Assembly: GCA_963924555.1 (NCBI GenBank)
Contig: OZ004593.1
Coordinates: 124,001-188,000 of the forward strand
Origin: Crambe crambe
Taxonomy: Eukaryota; Porifera; Demospongiae; Poecilosclerida; Crambeidae
DNA length: 64,000 nt
Direction: 5' to 3'
The position numbers and the translations under genes were made by a program. Positions 53,458-64,000 of this stretch are shown piece after piece (within the stretch, counting starts at the first letter, position 1; each line of letters starts with the position of its first letter). The notes beneath the pieces are model-generated. The model made no database searches and was not told where the DNA came from. It saw only the letters and a list, made by a program, of their open reading frames with translations.

Positions 53458-54868
53458 TTAAAGCTCTTCGTGGACAGCATAGCCATTATTAGTAATGGAG
53501 GAATCCAAGAATGTTTCAAATCTTTCCTGAATCTCTTCTGCTGACAATTTCCTATCCTACAAGAAGAGAGAAAGATAAGGTTTCCTTCTGAACTCTGACC
53601 CCATTCTCATCACTAACCCTATTGGTATCTGCATTGTAGAAGAGATGACGTGCTTCCACATCAAACAGAGTAGCATCATCAGGCACCATCCAGTCGCGAA
53701 TCTCACTCTCACTAAGACGACCATTTTGATCCTTATCCAACACGAGATCAAAGTTAGACTTTTCATCTTCCACCCATTCAGGGAGATCCTTCTCTGGCAG
53801 GTTATCCGGGTTGAAGGAACCTATCATCATAATCACATTTTAAATCTATAGGGGATACCCTTTCCACTACACATGGTTCAATATAACCAAATCTCTTACG
53901 GAGGAATTCTTTGCGACCAATTTCCCCATCTCCATCTTTGTCGTAGGTTCGTAGCTGATCCTGGATGAGGTGTTTGACCATATGCTCATGGCGCTGAGGG
54001 TGGACAAAAGCACCAAATTCCTTCTTGTCGAGGTTGCCATCTTTATCAGCATCAGCGTCTGTGAATTTCTTTTTCAGACTTTGCTGCTCTTCATTCAGGT
54101 CACCTTCCTCAGGAACGTCACCTGCATGCCACAGAAAGCAACATTATAGGTTTCATGCTAATCAATTTGACCCCAGGCCATTAATTAATTCTTTACCTTC
54201 CTCACTGTGATGCCACATTTCTTCAAAGGAGATACGACCATCTCCATTTTCATCTTCTTTCTCAAAGACACGACTAGTCTGCTTGTTGTCATTATGCTGA
54301 GAGAGGCGGACCTGGTAAGCAATCAGCTCCTCCTTGTCCAGCAAGCCATCTCCATCTCTGTCTATTAGTGATACCAGTTCTCTGAGGGAAGGAGGTCAAG
54401 AAGGGAGGGGGAGGGGATGGAATGATAAGAGGAAGGGATAAACCACAACAGCTAAAAGTGGGAGGTAAATGTGGGTGGGTATAACATTCTAGACAAATCC
54501 AACTCTAGAATCCCACCCCTTCCAATGCATCTAACCCTCAATGATTCTTATGGTGATGGGATGATTGATACAGAGAAAGAAAGAGTCCCTATCTCTGCAC
54601 TTACCTGATTTCTTCAGCAGCTTCCTCTGGACTCAGTCCTCTCAAGCTTTTCCTGTCATCACCCACCAACACTGATTCATCAAACTCCTGCTCACTTAGC
54701 TCCTTCTCCTCCTCTTTTTCCTCTTCTTCAGAGCTGAGCATAAAATATTTCATGCATGCATGCAGAGCCAGCAATTATTTGCAGCTTTTAATACCTTGTC
54801 GGACCTGCTAGGATTCGCCCAAACATCCCAAAAAGAAGCAGAGAGGCCAATAACAAGTGCAGCTTCAT
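53458..54868 (-). CDS. CREC-family EF-hand protein (reticulocalbin/calumenin-like) 1
   Basis: About six exons on the minus strand. A signal peptide (LHLLLASLLLFGMFGRILAG) is followed by an acidic stretch (EEEEKEEEKELSEQEFDES) and six EF-hand loops. Recognisable loops include DRDGDGLLDKEEL, DENGDGRISFEEM, DADKDGNLDKKEF, DKDGDGEIGRKEF and DKDQNGRLSESEI. The C-terminus is VHEEL, a retrieval-type signal close to the HDEL/HEEF endings of the reticulocalbin/Cab45 group. These proteins buffer calcium and chaperone cargo in the secretory pathway. About 120 bp upstream of the start is AACGTGGC, also found upstream of the neighbour. Confidence 0.92.
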
Positions 54869-54966
54869 TATAACGTCGTCTCTTGTAGAACAGCACAAAA
54901 AAGTGAACAGCTCGTAGTAACGAAATGCTACTTGAATGACAATGTCAGCTACTCCCACATTTTCGA

Positions 54967-54975
54967 GCATGCGCA
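54967..54975 (+). promoter_or_regulatory. NRF-1-like motif upstream of CREC gene 1
   Basis: Exact GCATGCGCA about 100 bp upstream of the start codon; AACGTGGC lies 12 bp further upstream at 54987-54994. Confidence 0.45.
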
Positions 54976-55126
54976 GTAGGTTACTAAACGTGGCACAACT
55001 CTGCGGCTTGTAAATAAACAGAATCATTAGTCGCATGACTCATTTTTCCCACAAGAAAGCGAAGTCAGAAAATTTTATAACAGGATCTAAAATTGGCAAT
55101 GATTTCCTACAGAGTGTAACACTAGA

Positions 55127-57084
55127 TCAGAGCTCTTCATGAACTGTTTTTGTATTTCCAAAATCTGTAACAGGGCTGTTCAAAAACTCGTCAAATTCAG
55201 CCTCAATCTCCTCCAAAGTTAGAAAGCCATCCTAAAAAGGTGTAAAAAATATAATATCATTTTGAGCAAGCCTGGCCAGCCCCTACAGTCCCAGACCAGA
55301 CCTGGTTCAAAGATTGCAAAACATACTAGATCATGACCCTAAGTCTTTGCGATCAGAGTGGACAGGATCAGATCACATACTCCTGGATTATACCACATAG
55401 GTGTAGGACAAATGACTCATTTGAATCCTTTCGAACTCATTATGGTTTGGTTGGCCCCTATTTCTACATCTGTGTACCAGGCAGTTGCTGGATTAAGAAC
55501 TACCTTGTCCTTGTCAGCATGCTGAAGGAGATGGTTGGCTTCCTCCTCATGAAAGCCCTTCTCACTTGGTGCCAGCCATTGCTGGATCTCTGCATCATTC
55601 AACACTCCATCATGATCAGTGTCCAATTTGTCCGTAAACTCCTTGCGTTCCTCCTCCACCCAGGGTGCATCAGTAGGTGTTTCCTCTTCGCCGTCATCGG
55701 TGCTAAATGACTCTGTAGACACCACATATGAAGCATTTGTGATAGGAAAAGTCTACCAAGTATTAAACTATTGGGCTTACGTATGTATTCCTCCAGCGAG
55801 ATCTTGCCATCTTTGTCGTGGTCATAGTAATCTAACTGGTCTCTCACCAAGTGGCCTATCATGTGCTGGTGTCTGAAGGGGTGCAGGAAAGGGGCAAATT
55901 CTTTCTTGTCCAAATGACCATCCTTATTAGTGTCTGCATCTTCGAAACGAACCTTCACAGACTTTTGTGCTTCATCAGAGTCTCCATCAGGTGGTGCTTC
56001 TAAAAAATAATGTAATGTAAAAACTCCAACTCTTTATTTAAAAGAGACTGGTATGAAAGGTAGTCTTCCTTTCAGTACAAACCTCAAACTGTTTCTTCTC
56101 CTACTCATGATATCAAAGTTCCAGGGGAATAAAATATTTTATATATGCTATCAAACACCAGTTTCATAATATTTCACTATCTGCCCCCTTACAAACCCAA
56201 ACAGCTTTAAGGTGTGCCTAGTAAACATTCAATATGGTTGTTATGACTCAGCAGTACAAATGATGGACCTACCACCTTGCATCCCCAGCCAATACTCTTC
56301 AAATGTGATGAAGCCATCTCCATCTCTGTCCTCTTTTGAAAACACTTCATCTGCCTCACTTTGGTAAGTGGAGTCCTCCACTTTCTCCAGCCAAGCAACC
56401 AGCTCTACCTTGTCCAGTTTTCCATCTTTGTTGTGATCAATCCGGATAATTAAACTCCTAAAATGGAGGAGAAAGTTTATAAAGTATAAAATAAACATCT
56501 AATAGTACCAATGTTGTTTAGAATGACAGCTGCTTGGATCAAGTGGTAAGGAAACTGAAGAAGTTTGGCATAATGTGCAATGCAACCACACAAAAACAAG
56601 ATAAAGTGTGTTTCCTCCCCTACTTTCATTTTGTGTTGTTCTAGGGCTGTTGATTTTCTCAGGTGTGGGAACGAGGATGCTCAAATCTTAGAATCTAGTG
56701 CACTATTTTTTGTAGAGACAATATCATAAAGGAAGGGGCAACGAAAAAAAAACCTCGCTACTAACAATGCACATACTTTATTTCCTTAGCAGCTTCTTCA
56801 GGAGATAGTTCCGAAAGCTCCTGGCGTTTTTGTTTCCCTCCAGCCAGCAGCTCCTGGTCAAATGCCTCGTGATCAAATTCTTCATTGACTGAGTCCATGG
56901 GAGGATATTCCTGCTCACTGCAAGGAATAGATACAAATATTGTAACTAGGATGTTCTGATTAGCTATTAAAAAAATATGCAGATCAGCAGATGATTTCCC
57001 CCAGTACCTTGGGCTTGGTTCTTTCTCCTCTGCACTGCACGTATTGAATACAAACAAGCAAAGTGCAAATAGAATAATCTTCAT
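55127..57084 (-). CDS. CREC-family EF-hand protein (reticulocalbin/calumenin-like) 2
   Basis: Tandem paralogue of the preceding gene with the same domain order: signal peptide (MKIILFALCLFVFNTCSA), acidic linker, and EF-hands with DHNKDGKLDKVEL, DRDGDGFITFEEY, DTNKDGHLDKKEF, DHDKDGKISLEEY and DTDHDGVLNDAEI. Shared segments include SPEEAAKEIK and a LHPFRHQHMIGHLVRDQL region. It ends in the same VHEEL. The two proteins are clearly diverged, so the duplication is old. An in-frame upstream ATG at 57117 exists but would precede the signal peptide. Head-to-head with RPL39, 181 bp between starts. Confidence 0.92.
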
Positions 57085-57185
57085 TATCTTCTCTCCAGTC
57101 CACTGATCTGAGTTCAAGTCAGTACCGTTAATTACACATATGAAGAATGTGGAGATGTGATTTTTCTTTCTTATAAATAAGCCTG

Positions 57186-57219
57186 TGACGTCATAAGCTT
57201 TCTCTTAAAAAAACGTGGC
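57186..57219. promoter_or_regulatory. CRE-like site and AACGTGGC box between CREC gene 2 and RPL39
   Basis: TGACGTCA at 57186-57193 and AACGTGGC at 57212-57219. ATF6/XBP1-class factors bind ACGTGG cores in vertebrates, so an ER-stress link is possible but unproven. Confidence 0.35.
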
Positions 57220-57264
57220 TGACAATTTTCAGGTTCAGCCTTGAATCCAGTGGAATCCGCCGTA

Positions 57265-57614
57265 ATGGTGAGTGATTAGACCTTAGTAGAGCTCAGTGAT
57301 CAGAGAAGAAGCCTTCATTTCTTTTCGCTATTACCACTGAATGTTTTAGGGTGCATATAAAACCTTCAAGATGAAGCGTGTGATGGCACGCAGAGCTCGT
57401 ACAAATAGACCAGTGCCGCAGTGGGTGAGGCTCAGAACTGGTAACAGAATCAGGTCTGTAAAGTATAGCCTATTACTGCTACATGTACATACTCTGAAAT
57501 ACGAGTTATATTCTAATTAAAGCACACCACGCCAATCATTACTGCTTGGTCAATTTTAATTGCAGATACAATGCCAAGAGGAAGCATTGGAGAAGAACAA
57601 AGATGCATTTATAA
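57265..57614 (+). CDS. RPL39: Large subunit ribosomal protein eL39
   Basis: Three exons. The first coding exon is only the ATG (57265-57267), then 57350-57453 and 57566-57614, giving exactly 51 residues like other eL39 proteins. It reads GAYKTFKMKRVMARRARTNR, then [20 protein letters not shown] and KHWRRTKMHL. It lines the polypeptide exit tunnel. Confidence 0.96.
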
Positions 57615-58078
57615 ACAGTTAATTTTGGTCCAATTCCATGCTAGAATGCATTTATATACATCAAATTTGACCATGATATATAATTGTGACCCTGCTACAA
57701 TGGATTGGTTGTCCAAATGTAAAGCGCTCCAATTGCATCTATTGAGGAAAAGCCACACGTCTATTCAGAAACAGACTCTTGCAAGTAATTTGCTGGTACG
57801 CATGCGCAGAGTATTAATATTGGGCGTGGTTAATATTGGCTCCACCTAACAACGAAGCCGAAGCCAGGAAATAGTGACTGCAAAGATGGCAATTATCATT
57901 TATACAGAGGTGTAGTAGAACTGGTTTTGAGAATGTTCCAAACCACCAGAGCGCTGGTTCACAATAAAGACTAGAAAATCTAAGTAAGCCAAAGACAGAG
58001 TGTTGGCCAACCTCTCGAAAACTGAATTGATTCTGTTTTTTTTTTTTCGCGGCAAGGTGGCAGGCTTTTGCGAGGGAT
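57615..58078. other. Intergenic: RPL39 3' side and ZFAND4 upstream
   Basis: No gene seen. A GCATGCGCA lies at 57800-57808, 271 bp upstream of the ZFAND4 ATG. Confidence 0.5.
57800..57808 (+). promoter_or_regulatory. NRF-1-like motif upstream of ZFAND4
   Basis: Exact GCATGCGCA, within ACGCATGCGCAG. Confidence 0.45.
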
Positions 58079-60095
58079 ATGGCGGAAGATATTGAAGAGC
58101 GGACTATAGAATTGACCATAGAAGCTCTAACAGGAACGGTATACGACCTATGTGTGAGTCCGTATGAGACTATCTTGGGCATAAAGATGAAGGTTCAAAG
58201 GCTAGAAGGTGAGAAGTTGGTACCTATAATACAATCTGAAAGCTAAAGTGTCAATTAGATTTAACAGCAATGCGTGACTAGTTGATAAGGTTTACAGATG
58301 TCCATGTTTCTATAATAGGGATCCCAGTTTACCAACAGCAGCTGGTATGGGGTGGTATGGAGTTACAAGACGAATTCTGCTTAGAAGAATACTCAATTCC
58401 TTCAGGGGCTCAACTCAAACTTTTGGTAGCTATGAGAGGTGGTCCAATTCATGCACAGAGAGGTGCGCTACAAACTTATAAACTTATATTGGATTTTTGG
58501 GGGATCCAATTCATATTTTCAGTGCACCTTGACCTTGAAGACCCCACTTTTTTGGAGATAGCTGAGTTGTTGGACTCTCAGGGTGGAGACAAATACACAC
58601 TGATGCTGCTTCGCAATGGAGATGACTTAGATCATGCCAGTTTCGTTCAGTTCCAAATGTTTGAGGAGGAGAGTATGGATGCTTTAAGGTGCCATATTGT
58701 TTAAGGGGAAATGAATACAGACTGGATGTTAATCTTGTTATTGGCTAATCACATTTAGGCTTAGTCCCATCCAACTGAGAGAACCTGGGCAACGACTAGG
58801 TGTAGGTGCCAGCAAGGTGAGTTGAAAGTGCTTAAAATGGAATATGATTTCATTCGTCGACTGTCTTCTCAGACCACTCGATCAGAGCATGCTGTAACCA
58901 AAGACAAGATGAAAGATCTAATGGCCAAACTAAAGAAGGGAAAGAGTTATCGTCAACCCCCACCTCCTCCCTACACTGCTTCTAGTTCCTCTAACCAACT
59001 CCCTCGGAAGGGCACTGGGAAAGTTCTCATTCTGGAAAGCAGAACTCCTAGTCGACTGCTTCACAGTTCAGCAAAGAGGACACCCCTGTCATCAGCACGT
59101 ACTAATGAAGCTAGGCTTGCTCAGAGAAAGCTAGTATTTCCAAATGATGAGTATTTGCAACACTCTGGCAAGCAAACGAGAAAGAGAATGACATCTTGTT
59201 CTCTAGCTTCAAGAAGAACTCGAAATCCAGAAGAAGAGACTCCTATTGTTTCTAGGAAACCTTGTTCACGGGTATGTCAACTTTCCTACCATATTTTTTT
59301 AAAAATTTCAATTTTTTATTTATTTAGCTTACTAGAGAAACAGGTGATACAGGGTCTCCCGCTTGCTCCAGCGGAGTGGGAAGGCTTAGTCAACTATTGG
59401 ACCACAGTGGCATTGACTTTGAGTCACCTTCAAGTCTAGGTGGATCTGCACTCCCAGGGGGAAACGATTGGCATAAGCCTTCCAAACGAAAGAGAAGAAC
59501 AAGTCGTATAGACTGTGATAACTCAATCACTGCCATCACCAATCTCAGCAAAAACTTTGCTCGTATGGATCTGGACACTCCCCTCCCTTCAATAGACCAA
59601 TATCCAGAATTAGAACCAAGTGGGGCTAGAACAGATTTCCTTCCTCCAATACCACACCCTAGACTTCCTATTTCCTTCACTTCTCTTCATCCACTAAAGG
59701 TACATATGACTATTGATCACTGTGATCACTTATGAAGGATTTCACCCCATGTAGAATTAACCCAGCCCCTCCCAGTTCCCTCTCTATCAATTACTGGCAA
59801 GCAAAGTCTGAATATGTCCAGGAAGAAGCGATGTATGAAGTGTGGTAAAAAGATGGGCCTTGCTAGCACATATTCATGCAGGTAAGTAACGGGGATGCAT
59901 ATTCAAGGTATTTGGTTTGAATACTTGCACTTATCAAGTGTACTTTGTTCTTTGTGTAGGTGTGGTGGGCTATTTTGTGCTAATCACAGATATGCAGAAA
60001 CTCATTCCTGTAGCTTTGACTATAAGACAGAGGGCAGAGAGATGATTTCCAGGAGCAACCCTGTCGTTGCAGCACAAAAATTACCCAAAATATAG
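58079..60095 (+). CDS. ZFAND4: Ubiquitin-like and AN1-type zinc finger protein
   Basis: About eight exons. The N-terminus is a ubiquitin-like domain (TIELTIEALTGTVYDLCVSP, TILGIKMKVQRLEG, IPVYQQQLVWGGMELQDE, IPSGAQLKLLVAMRGGP), followed by HLDLEDPTFLEI and YTLMLLRNGDDLD as in vertebrate ZFAND4/ANUBL1. The middle is basic and Ser/Pro-rich (PPPPPYTASSSS). The C-terminus is the AN1 zinc finger: CMKCGKKMGLASTYSCRCGG, then LFCANHRYAETHSCSFDYK. The function of the family is poorly known; AN1 proteins often act at ubiquitinated clients and p97. The start ATG at 58079 precedes the UBL with a short acidic leader (MAEDIEER). Confidence 0.93.
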
Positions 60096-60224
60096 AGCTT
60101 TTATGTTATTCCTTAATAAACTGTGACGTCATAATGTGATCACATGACATTGTCTACGTGTCGCGCGCGCATACAAGGTACTGTTAGAGATTCTGATCTG
60201 AGAGAAACTGATAAACTTCCATAT

Positions 60225-60690
60225 GGCGGTAGATTAGTGTCAAAATTGCCTTATATTTTTTTTTCCAGAGGGGGGTACTATTGGGGGTGTGTTCTCCAGA
60301 GGGGAGGGGTACTAATTTTGATAAGGGGGTGTGTTTTTCAGAGGGGGAGGGGTCCTTTTTCTGACATAGTATGGCGGTAGATTAGTGTCAAAATCGCTAT
60401 ATCTTCTTTTTTTTCAGAGGGGAGGGGTACAATATAAGTTTCTTTAGGAGTACCAATTTTTTATAGGGACCAGGGGTAGATTACTATTAGTGTATGCTAC
60501 AGAGGGGAGGGGTACTAAATTTTTTCTTTAGGGGTACTAATTTCTTATGGGTGTGCACGTATTTACATATGTAGTTTACTTTGGGGGGGGGGGGGTACAA
60601 TTTTAGGGTACAATTTTCTTATAGGGGGCGTGTATACTTACTTTAGGGGGGTCACATTTTTATCAGGGGTATATTTTTCCATTAGAGGGT
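60225..60690 (+). repeat. G-rich degenerate repeat block
   Basis: Non-coding. Many imperfect copies of CAGAGGGGAGGGGTACTAAT separated by T-rich runs, plus a direct repeat beginning ATGGCGGTAGATTAGTGTC at about 60223 and 60371. Repeated G-runs could form quadruplexes. It separates ZFAND4 from the HECT gene. Confidence 0.8.
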
Positions 60691-60796
60691 ACGCGCGGAA
60701 GGGACAAAGCAGGCCAGGGTCAAAGTTCAAACCAAGTGTGCACTAATTGGAATTGTTAGACCGCGTGACTAGTGACCGCGTGAATCTCGAGCTCTT

Positions 60797-63700
60797 ATGG
60801 AAGCTCATAGCGACACTATCAGGGCTACTAGGGATTTTCTTAATCAGGCAGTAAGGCAACTAGAGCGGGGAAGTGGTGGTCAAGCAAGAGAAAGTGAGTT
60901 TAAAATGATAGTACTCAATAATTTGTTATTTATTTTTTATTGTTTTCCAGATCCACAAGTGTCAACCCAAGGAAACATGCCCAGCAGAACCCATGGAAAC
61001 ATGCCCAGCAGAACCCATGGAAATATGCCCAGCAGTTCTCATTCGTTTTCAACTCCTTTATTCCACAGTTCACAGTCATCATGTGGCAGTTATCTGTCAC
61101 TTCATTCACAGTCAACTCCTTCATCTTCTATGACATCTTTACCTTCTTACAGTCAATCTACATTAGGTAAACCTATCAATATAGGTAAATCTGTTTATAT
61201 AGATAAATAGGTAACCTGTTGGTATAGATAAACCTGTTAATGTAGGTAAACAGGTTAGTTCATCAAATGCTCATCGCCGTACCCAACGTCCATCATGGAT
61301 GCAAGAGCACAAAAATTTGTTTGGAAAACGAGGCAAAAAAACTAAGAAGGTCAAGCTAAGCATGTGGGAGCATGAATTCATATGCTTAGCAAACATTGAC
61401 CAAATCACTCCTCCTTCTTCATTGGATAAGGCTACTCTCATTAGAGCTGGTCTTGGACCCCGAAAACTTAGTTTATTTGAATATGGTGAAAGTTTTGAGT
61501 TCCATCAAAGCATTATGGATTCATTCCCACGATTAGCAGATGGTGGTGGTTATGAACTTCTGCGTACCAAGCAAAACACTAATCGTGAATTATGTGTTAT
61601 TCCACCACCACCAGGAGGGTATACTGTGGATTATCTCAAGAGCATTGTTAGCCAGGCTAAGATTTATATTCGTCCTATCCAGAAAAACCTTCCACTCTCA
61701 TCTCTTGTTGAAGTAGACGATGTGGTAGGTATAGCTCTATATGCGACTATTATTAATTATGCAATATAATGCAGGGTAGTGCACCAACTGAAACATGTAT
61801 GCAGTGTTATGCCAGCATACCAATTCATAAAATGCGACAGCATCTTGGGGAATGTTCAGCTGGGTACGAGCATTAGTAGACATTATTGCTGCAGTTCTTT
61901 TATTTTCCTGCTTTTGTATGTTATTTAGTGAAACTATTGATCAAGATCAGTCTCATTCGGTACTCTCTTATGTTTGCTTATTATTATTTTTAAATGAGCT
62001 GTGTGTAGAGCATGGATCCCCCAATGTGGACATCTCCGGATCTGTCTATTTCACCTAAACCTCATCAATCAGTATGCTGTTACATGTGCTAATTGCTAAA
62101 ATAATATTATGACACTTTTATATGTAGAGTGTGGATCCCCCAGTGTGGACATCACCGGATCAGCCTATTCAACCACCTCAATCAGTATGCTGTTACATGT
62201 GCTGATTATTTATAATATGACACTTTTATATGTAGAGTGTGGATCCCCCGGTGTGTCCATCTCCGGAACCAGTACTTTAAAAAAAATTTTTTTTATTGCT
62301 AATATATGCCATCTACTGCTACATAGAGGGATTTCCCAATGTCCCAGTCTCCATCTCCAGACTTTCCTGTAATTAAGTGGAGTAATTCCCCTACAAATCC
62401 TATTTCTCCTGTTGCACCTCCATATTCTCCTATCACCCCGGACAAGGTTGTTCTAGTCTGCTGTTTTCTATATAGTACATCATGGCATTATATAATTTTA
62501 AAGGTGCCGAGTTTTGTTGATCTTACTGAAATAGAAGAAGACATGATGTCAAGTGCTATTAAGGAAAGTCTTAAGAACGTTCCATGCATAGGGTGAGGAC
62601 TTTATTTTGTTAGCTAACATACATTAAGTTGCAAAATGTTACAGTGAACCAGAAAACCTGAAAGATGTCATCATCTTGCTTCAATATGAGTGTGGAGTGA
62701 AGATTCCAAAGACAGACGAAGAATGGAAAGGAGAAATACCTCGTACATTCATTGATGTACGCAGATCTGCTGTGGTGAAGGATGCGCTCAGGGAGGCCAA
62801 AAAGGCTAAGTTTGATACTAAGAAGCTTCTTGATGTAAATAATATTTCATTGCATATACATGTACACATTTCTGTAATTATCAACCATAGGTTCATTTTG
62901 TGTTTGAGCCAGCAGTTGATACTGGTGGTGTTAGCCGTGAGTTTTGGCGTCTCTTTGGTGCTGGAGTCTATGAAATTTACTGTTCTGGAGACCCAGAATG
63001 TTGTGTCTTCACAAAGAATATTCCAGCACTACAGGTGCGTAGCTATTATAAGGCAAGCCTTTTCCTTGTTTATCATCCAGGAGATGGAGGGAGGGAGGCA
63101 TGTTTTTATTTTTATTGGTTCCCATGGCAAGCATATTTAAAAAAATGATGAAGACTTTCAGCTGGAATGTTGCTAAGTATAGGAATTCCAAATAAAGCGC
63201 GTCAAATTCTAAATAGGGCACACCCCACTTGTTCAGTAGAAACAAAATTAGCTTTCCAAAAAAGGGATGATAAATACCTCTTGTATTGAATGGCATTTTC
63301 ACTGACTATACATAACTAGTTCTACAAATTGTTTAGAATGGAGACTATAAGCTAATAGGGAAGCTTTTTTCTATGTGCATCGTCCAAGGTGGGCCTGGCT
63401 TTCCTATGCTACATCCTGCTGCTTACAAGTATTTAACAACTGGAGAGTACATGGGTCAAATTATCGAGGATAGTGATGTTCCTGATTCACATATCCAGTA
63501 CTTACTAAAAGAGGTAAAAGGATATAGTTCTATTAGCTGATATCTACTTGATATAATAATTATAATAGATTGATTCACCAAAAACTGATGAAGAACTACG
63601 TTCTGTATTTAGTGAAAATGCAGACAATGAAGCCATTATTCTGGAAACTGGATTTCGGAAACCCTTATGTCTACTGAGTTTAGAGGATGTTCCAAACTTG

Positions 63701-64000
63701 AAGCAAATGCTACGTGATCAGTGTTTCATAAAAGTGAAAGCTGAATTTGATCAGTTTTCTGAAGGACTGGCTACTTTAGGTGTATTAGCTAAAATGAAGC
63801 AGTATCCATCCCTAATGTCCCCATTATTTACGTCTGGTTTTAAGAAGAAATTGGATAAACGTAGGATATAACATAATGAATGATTATTGATCTTCATGCA
63901 TTAAATTTTATAGAATTCTTCAAGGATTTGTTGAGTCCCATTTTTAGTATTGATGATGCTAAGCGAAGGTCTAAAGAAGAAGCCACCTTTATCTTTTTTA
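60797..64000 (+). CDS. HECT-domain E3 ubiquitin ligase-like protein (partial, 3' end beyond window)
   Basis: Multi-exon gene that continues past the window. Exon 1 (MEAHSDTIRATRDFLNQAVR) is followed by an exon with three tandem copies of GNMPSRTH-like octamers and a Ser-rich tract. Next comes a conserved block (GLGPRKLSLFEYGESFEFHQ, RLADGGGYELLRTK) typical of the G2E3-like HECT proteins that are expanded in invertebrates. A zinc-finger-like CMQCYASIPIHKMRQHLGEC follows (CxxC...HxxxC, UBZ-like). Then come short Pro-rich exons, and the HECT N-lobe with DTGGVSREFWRLFGAGVYEI. The catalytic Cys would lie beyond 64000, so activity cannot be judged. The name G2E3-like rests on remembered similarity. 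Confidence 0.78.
61160..61256 (+). repeat. Short tandem repeat across an intron of the HECT gene
   Basis: About five imperfect copies of an 18-20 bp unit resembling GTAAACCTGTTAATATAG. It creates several alternative GT and AG sites, so the exon boundary here is uncertain; GGTAAACAGG at 61246 gives an in-frame join. Confidence 0.7.
62009..62271 (+). repeat. Tandemly duplicated microexons in the HECT gene
   Basis: Three related phase-0 exons: 62009-62071 (63 nt), 62128-62184 (57 nt) and 62236-62271 (36 nt). They encode SMDPPMWTSPDLSIS, SVDPPVWTSPDQPIQ and SVDPPVCPSPEP. The flanking intron sequence (GCTGTTACATGTGCTAATT; TGACACTTTTATATGTAG) is duplicated too. A fourth, more diverged unit starts at 62327. 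Confidence 0.85.

Overview
The window is nuclear DNA from an early-branching animal, most likely a demosponge. I infer this from the metazoan gene set combined with a very compact layout: short introns (mostly 40-150 bp), head-to-head genes 100-400 bp apart, and tail-to-tail genes sometimes under 50 bp apart. A spliced bacterial-type tRNA(Ile)-lysidine synthase and a diverged HECT ligase of a type expanded in invertebrates fit this. The species cannot be named from sequence alone.

Layout: 3' end of a polyubiquitin gene (+), PSMB1 (+), EDF1 (-), DNLZ (+), two tandem TilS-like genes (-), a UBAN coiled-coil gene (-), ACSL (+), TTI1 (+), RASGEF1 (-), a Ser-rich orphan (+), two tandem secreted cystine-knot genes (+) inside a 1.9-kb segmental duplication, GCAT (-), IFRD1 (+), NUDT18 (-), a pogo/Tigger-like transposon remnant, HSPA5/BiP (-), PPAN (+), RABGGTB (-), a NEMO/optineurin-like gene (+), a DPY30-motif gene (-), RPL34 (-), METAP1 (+), two CREC EF-hand genes (-), RPL39 (+), ZFAND4 (+), and the 5' part of a HECT-domain gene (+) that runs off the right edge.

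Most genes are housekeeping and unrelated in pathway. Some themes recur. Ubiquitin biology: polyubiquitin, PSMB1, two UBAN proteins, ZFAND4, HECT. ER folding: BiP with three exactly spaced ER-stress-type boxes upstream, and two CREC proteins ending HEEL. Translation and ribosome biogenesis: PPAN, RPL34, RPL39, EDF1, METAP1. Mitochondrial: DNLZ, GCAT, possibly TilS. An exact 9-mer, GCATGCGCA (NRF-1-like), recurs in at least six short promoter regions.

Points most worth a second look are the TilS pair (one apparently catalytic, one with its ATP-loop and other motifs eroded), the tandem bursicon-like cystine-knot genes, the BiP promoter, the pair of UBAN adaptors, long (CT)n arrays embedded in introns just upstream of 3' splice sites, an intronic repeat family in the same orientation in three genes, and a run of duplicated phase-0 microexons in the HECT gene. 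Exon structures were inferred by eye from GT/AG sites, reading frame and remembered family sequences; outer coordinates are start to stop codon and include introns.
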